From Succinatimonas sp. UBA7265 (lineage in GTDB: Bacteria; Pseudomonadota; Gammaproteobacteria; Enterobacterales; Succinivibrionaceae): a DNA stretch of 17,928 bases. The stretch is from NCBI GenBank assembly GCA_002473165.1, contig DKSD01000086.1, positions 1 through 17,928 on the forward strand, written 5' to 3'. Shown one piece after another: positions 15,075 to 17,928 of the stretch. Numbering within the stretch: position 1 is the stretch's first letter; every line of letters begins with the position of its first letter. The notes under the pieces are model-generated. The model was not told where the DNA came from, did not search any database, and saw only the letters and a program-made list of their open reading frames with translations. Made by a program: the position numbers and the translations under genes.

Positions 15075-15230
15075 AGCGAGCCCCGGAAGGCAATCTTGTT
15101 TGCAGACGCGTTAAAGATCACGCAGTTTTCAGGTCAGATTGCCTATACTCAGATGCTGACCGCCAGTTGCGGCAAAGGACGCTTTGCCGCGGTTTAAACA
15201 CAACGCGTTCCTGCCCGGACAGGAAATCAT
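15075..15230 (+). promoter_or_regulatory. Leader region with competing inverted repeats before the cyclic-di-GMP gene
   Basis: Three inverted repeats are present. GGCAATCT (15089-15096) can pair with AGATTGCC (15136-15143). GGTCAG (15132-15137) can pair with CTGACC (15156-15161). A perfect 9-bp hairpin GCGGCAAAG/CTTTGCCGC lies at 15169-15190 with loop GACG. The first two overlap at 15136-15137, so they exclude each other in RNA. TATACT (15144-15149) is a possible -10 within the second repeat, but its -35 is poor. I do not recognise a GEMM cyclic-di-GMP riboswitch core. AGGA lies before the ATG at 15231. Confidence 0.4.
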
Positions 15231-15779
15231 ATGCTCAGTGACAGCGAAACCCTCAGCCGGCTTAAAACCGCCAATTACTGCCTGAAGAAGGCCGCTTTGG
15301 ATGAAGATCCGCATGCGGCGGTCAGGATGTTTATTGAAGAACTCGCATCAGGGGCCGGCGCCGACGGCGTTTATGTCTGTCTCTCATCCGGGGGCGGCGC
15401 TTACACCCTCGCTTATTTTTGGGAAAACTGCCCTCAGGCAGCCTGCAAGGCGCGCGAGAGTTTCTTCGCGCAGGCCCTGCCCGCCCCCTGGCTTGAGAAA
15501 CTGCGCTCAGGGGCCATCGCGGCTCTCAGGGCTCCCTGGCAGGACAGCGATGCCGTGGCGGCGCGCTTAAGCCTGCAGGAGGCGCAGCTGCGTTCGCTGC
15601 TGCTGTGCCCGATCCTCTTTGAGGGGCGGCTGCGCGGTTATGCGGCCTTCGCAAATCCCGGCGCCCCAGGCCTTGAAAAGGCCGGCGCGCTTTGGGACTC
15701 AGATGCGGGGCCCTGTGCACCATGCTGCGCTTTAGAAAGGATTCAGACGCGTTCTCCGCCACGCGGCGCGACAGCCTGA
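15231..15779 (+). CDS. N-terminal GAF-like part of a frameshifted GAF-GGDEF-EAL gene
   Basis: The frame starts at ATG 15231 with AGGA seven bases upstream. Residues about 1-155 look like a GAF sensor domain: alternating helices and strands with MFIEELASGAGADGVYVCLSS, LRSLLLCPILFEGRLRGYAAF and an ending in a long helix. After about residue 158 the sequence becomes Pro/Arg/Cys-rich (PCAPCCALERIQTRSPPRG), which is out-of-frame translation up to the stop at 15777-15779. If one G or C were added in the run GCGGGGCCC (15705-15713), the helix would continue as DAGALCTMLRFRKDSD into the GGDEF-EAL frame and give one protein of 839 residues. The piece alone lacks an output domain. Sensor ligand unknown. 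Confidence 0.7.
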   Translation: MLSDSETLSRLKTANYCLKKAALDEDPHAAVRMFIEELASGAGADGVYVCLSSGGGAYTLAYFWENCPQAACKARESFFAQALPAPWLEKLRSGAIAALRAPWQDSDAVAARLSLQEAQLRSLLLCPILFEGRLRGYAAFANPGAPGLEKAGALWDSDAGPCAPCCALERIQTRSPPRGATA

Positions 15780-17749
15780 CCGGCCTTTTGGGCATGAGGG
15801 CTTTTGGCGATCTGACCGAGCCCCTCATCGAAGCGGTAAAAGCCGGAACGGCCGAACACGGCTGGGCGGTCGTGTTCTTTGACCTTCCCAATTTCAAGGT
15901 CTTCAACCGCGAACACGGGAATTACGAGGGCGACAGGCTGCTGCGCCGCGTCGCCGAAATCCTGCGCGAGGAGCTGGGATCAGAGCTGCTCTCAAGGTTT
16001 GAGGCCGATCATTTCTACGCCCTCACAGATGCCGCAAATGCCCAAAGCCTGGTGCGCCGGGTCCATGACCGCATGCAGCGCGGTGAGGCCGCCCCCGGGA
16101 TCCGCGCCGGGATCTACATCCTGGACGGCTCTGAGGAAAACGCCATGCTCGCCGCCGATCGCGCCATGCTCTCAGGCGATCAGGCCAAAGGCGATTACGA
16201 TCGCTACTTCAGGGTCTACGCACCGGAGATGGAAGCCCGCTTAAGGCGCGAGGCTTACCTCATCGAGCATGTCGATGAGGCGGTAAAAAACGGCTGGATC
16301 AAGGTTTACCTCCAGCCCATCGTCAGCACGCTCTCGGGGCACATCTACGCGCTGGAGGCGCTCTCGCGCTGGGTCGATCCGGTTTACGGTTTCTTAAACC
16401 CCGGGGAATTTATCGAGGCGCTCGACAAAAACCGGCTGCTCTATAAGCTTGATCTCTATGTGATCCGCAAGGCCTGCGAGATCCTGCGCGCCGAAAGCGA
16501 CGCCGGCAGGAGTTGCGCGGCGATCTCGGTCAACCTGTCGCGCCATGATCTGGAACTGCCGGATCTCCATGAGCGCATCAACGCCATCTTGCAGGAATAC
16601 CTGATCCCCCATGACAGCATCTTCATCGAGATCACGGAGACGGCGCTCACCGATCACGAGGCGGCCATCAGCGAGCACATCGAACGCTTCCACCAGGACG
16701 GCTATGCCGTATGGCTTGATGATTTCGGCAGCGGCTACTCCTCGCTCAACACCATCCAAAACTTCAATTTCGATCTCGTGAAGATCGACATGCTGTTCCT
16801 GCGCCACGAAAACGAGCGCACGCCTTTTTTGCTGCGCAGCATCGTGGATCTGGCAAAGAAACTGGGCATGGTAACGCTCACGGAAGGCGTGGAGACTCAG
16901 GAGCAGTTTGAAAACCTCAGGGAGATCGGCTGCTCGCTCGTCCAGGGGTTCCTGTTCTCCAAACCCGACAGCCCCGAAAGCCTGCGCAAAAACGCCGAGC
17001 TCAACAACCTCAAAATCGCCGATCCCGCAGATCGCATCTTCTTTAGGCGCGGCGGCGGCGTGAACGTGCTTGACGCGGAGAACCCGCTCGGAAACGAAGG
17101 TAAAAAGGAGACGCTGCCCTGCGCGATCATCGAGCTGGACTCTCATGAGCGCAGGTTTATCTACGCCAGCAATACCCTGAAAGATTTCCTGGAGCGCGAA
17201 TTTGGCTATGAATTTGATGAAGACCGGCTGTTAAACCAGTTATCCGAGGGAAGCTACTACAGCGTCTTAAGCTCGCTTGCCGAAAAATCGCATCGAACCG
17301 GCGCAGCCGAGCATTTTGATTTCGTAATGCCGGACATCACCGGGCGCGCGGAAGTCACGTTTATCACGCAATACCGGGGCAGGCGCGCTTATTACCTCTG
17401 CCTTAAGGATCTCACCCCCTACCGCAAGTCGACGGCGGCCAAGATCAGATCGCTTCAGTATGTTTACACGCTCTTTGAAGAGCTTGATGAGCTCTTCCTG
17501 AACAATCCCGGGCATGAGCGCTTTGAACACATCTACGGCGAGATCTCCGATCCTGAGCTAAGCCGCGACAGCCTGTCGCCTGAGCTTACCATCAGGAAAT
17601 TCGCCGAAGCATACGTCCACCCCTCAGAGAGGGAGCGCTACCTCAAATTCATGGATCTAAGCTCCCTGCGCGAGCGCCTTAACGCCTCCCCGCGCCATGC
17701 GCTCAACGCCTTTTTCCATACATACCGCCAATCTTTATTTTCTCTTTAA
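15692..17749 (+). CDS. GGDEF(degenerate)-EAL cyclic-di-GMP phosphodiesterase, downstream part of the frameshifted gene
   Basis: The EAL domain should hydrolyse cyclic-di-GMP. Numbering from TTG 15692 (an ATG at 15722 is equally possible; neither has a good ribosome site): a GGDEF fold spans about 27-175, starting at RRDSLTGLLG, but the active-site loop is FEADHF (103-108) instead of FGGDEF, so it should not make cyclic-di-GMP. The EAL domain (about 185-430) keeps all catalytic positions: E222 of EAL, N281, E313, D343-D344, K364, E399 and Q418. Residues about 475-580 look PAS-like (CAIIELDSHERRFIYASN). A second domain then starts around 588 and stops abruptly at FFHTYRQSLFSL, where the DNA becomes AT-rich. 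The protein lacks its GAF sensor because of a one-base shift near 15710, so the gene may be non-functional unless the shift is a sequencing error. Confidence 0.82.
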   Translation: MGLRCGALCTMLRFRKDSDAFSATRRDSLTGLLGMRAFGDLTEPLIEAVKAGTAEHGWAVVFFDLPNFKVFNREHGNYEGDRLLRRVAEILREELGSELLSRFEADHFYALTDAANAQSLVRRVHDRMQRGEAAPGIRAGIYILDGSEENAMLAADRAMLSGDQAKGDYDRYFRVYAPEMEARLRREAYLIEHVDEAVKNGWIKVYLQPIVSTLSGHIYALEALSRWVDPVYGFLNPGEFIEALDKNRLLYKLDLYVIRKACEILRAESDAGRSCAAISVNLSRHDLELPDLHERINAILQEYLIPHDSIFIEITETALTDHEAAISEHIERFHQDGYAVWLDDFGSGYSSLNTIQNFNFDLVKIDMLFLRHENERTPFLLRSIVDLAKKLGMVTLTEGVETQEQFENLREIGCSLVQGFLFSKPDSPESLRKNAELNNLKIADPADRIFFRRGGGVNVLDAENPLGNEGKKETLPCAIIELDSHERRFIYASNTLKDFLEREFGYEFDEDRLLNQLSEGSYYSVLSSLAEKSHRTGAAEHFDFVMPDITGRAEVTFITQYRGRRAYYLCLKDLTPYRKSTAAKIRSLQYVYTLFEELDELFLNNPGHERFEHIYGEISDPELSRDSLSPELTIRKFAEAYVHPSERERYLKFMDLSSLRERLNASPRHALNAFFHTYRQSLFSL

Positions 17750-17928
17750 TATCATATAGTTATTGTTAAATAATTATACGCATATTACTTTCAGTTTTTG
17801 CCTGATTAACTATCTGTTTGATATTAAATACATATAATGTAATAAATCGTTCGAACCGAAAATAATCAGCAAGTAATCTCGGCTAAATTACCGTCTGTAA
17901 TCGGCTTTTCTTGGAAAGTAATTCAACT
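17750..17928. other. AT-rich tail without a recognisable gene
   Basis: The last 179 bases are very AT-rich compared with the GC-rich genes before them. The change starts within the last codons of the EAL gene, at about 17730. A perfect TATAAT lies at 17833-17838 but without a -35 at the right distance. A small ATTAC/GTAAT hairpin lies near 17890-17904. No open frame of note is present. The sequence could be the edge of an inserted element or a promoter region for a gene beyond the window. Confidence 0.4.

Noticed and set aside
15104..15117. 14-base match AGACGCGTTAAAGA with the metQ leader (1265-1278, opposite strand)
   Set aside because: About one such match is expected by chance in a window of this size, and the contexts differ.
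15075..15230. GEMM cyclic-di-GMP riboswitch before the EAL gene
   Set aside because: The conserved GEMM core segments are not present.
15672..15716. Programmed -1 ribosomal frameshift joining the GAF and GGDEF-EAL frames
   Set aside because: No X-XXY-YYZ slippery heptamer is in the right phase; only a weak A-AAG at 15677-15680. A deletion or sequence error in the G/C run explains it better.
16394..17146. 250-codon minus-strand open frame opposite the EAL gene
   Set aside because: The plus-strand frame carries the complete EAL active site; the antisense product is composition-driven.

Overview
The window is about 18 kb of GC-rich bacterial chromosome from what looks like an anaerobic gammaproteobacterium. 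An Rsx/Rnf complex linked to nth, a MetNIQ transporter and a sigma-54-type promoter in front of a flagellar hook gene fit a group such as Succinivibrionaceae/Aeromonadales. This placement is inferred from gene content and protein style only. Family comparisons below rest on remembered reference proteins, not on a search.

Layout. Positions 1-181 hold the end of a very short open frame, possibly a transposase remnant, and the terminator of metQ. On the minus strand lie metQ (182-979), a 517-base leader/intergenic region, and the metN-metI operon (1497-3243): a complete methionine ABC importer split into two transcription units. Divergent from metN is a 581-residue protein (3395-5140) with a disordered Pro/Ala/Gln-rich N-terminal half and a membrane domain that reads like cobalamin synthase CobS without its catalytic acids. 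A two-way terminator separates it from nth (endonuclease III, minus strand). nth is back to back with rsxABCDGE (5957-11674, plus strand), a compact operon with overlapping or nearly abutting genes that encodes the ion-translocating electron-transfer complex at the inner membrane.

Behind the rsx operon is a regulatory stretch with a CGGCAA repeat cluster and a perfect sigma-54 promoter, then a solitary flgE (11926-13365) with its own terminator. Next comes a 531-residue P1B-ATPase-like membrane protein (13479-15074) in which essentially every catalytic signature is replaced and the actuator domain is missing. The last gene is a GAF-GGDEF-EAL cyclic-di-GMP protein (15231-17749). It is split by a one-base frameshift in a G/C run and apparently cut off at its 3' end where the DNA turns abruptly AT-rich.

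Most notable: two membrane pseudoenzyme candidates (P-type ATPase-like and CobS-like), a cyclic-di-GMP gene that appears to be decaying, RsxD with a duplicated flavin-attachment motif, RsxC with an altered glycine-rich nucleotide loop, and the sigma-54 promoter with candidate upstream activator sites before an isolated hook gene. I see no rRNA, tRNA, CRISPR array or complete insertion sequence.
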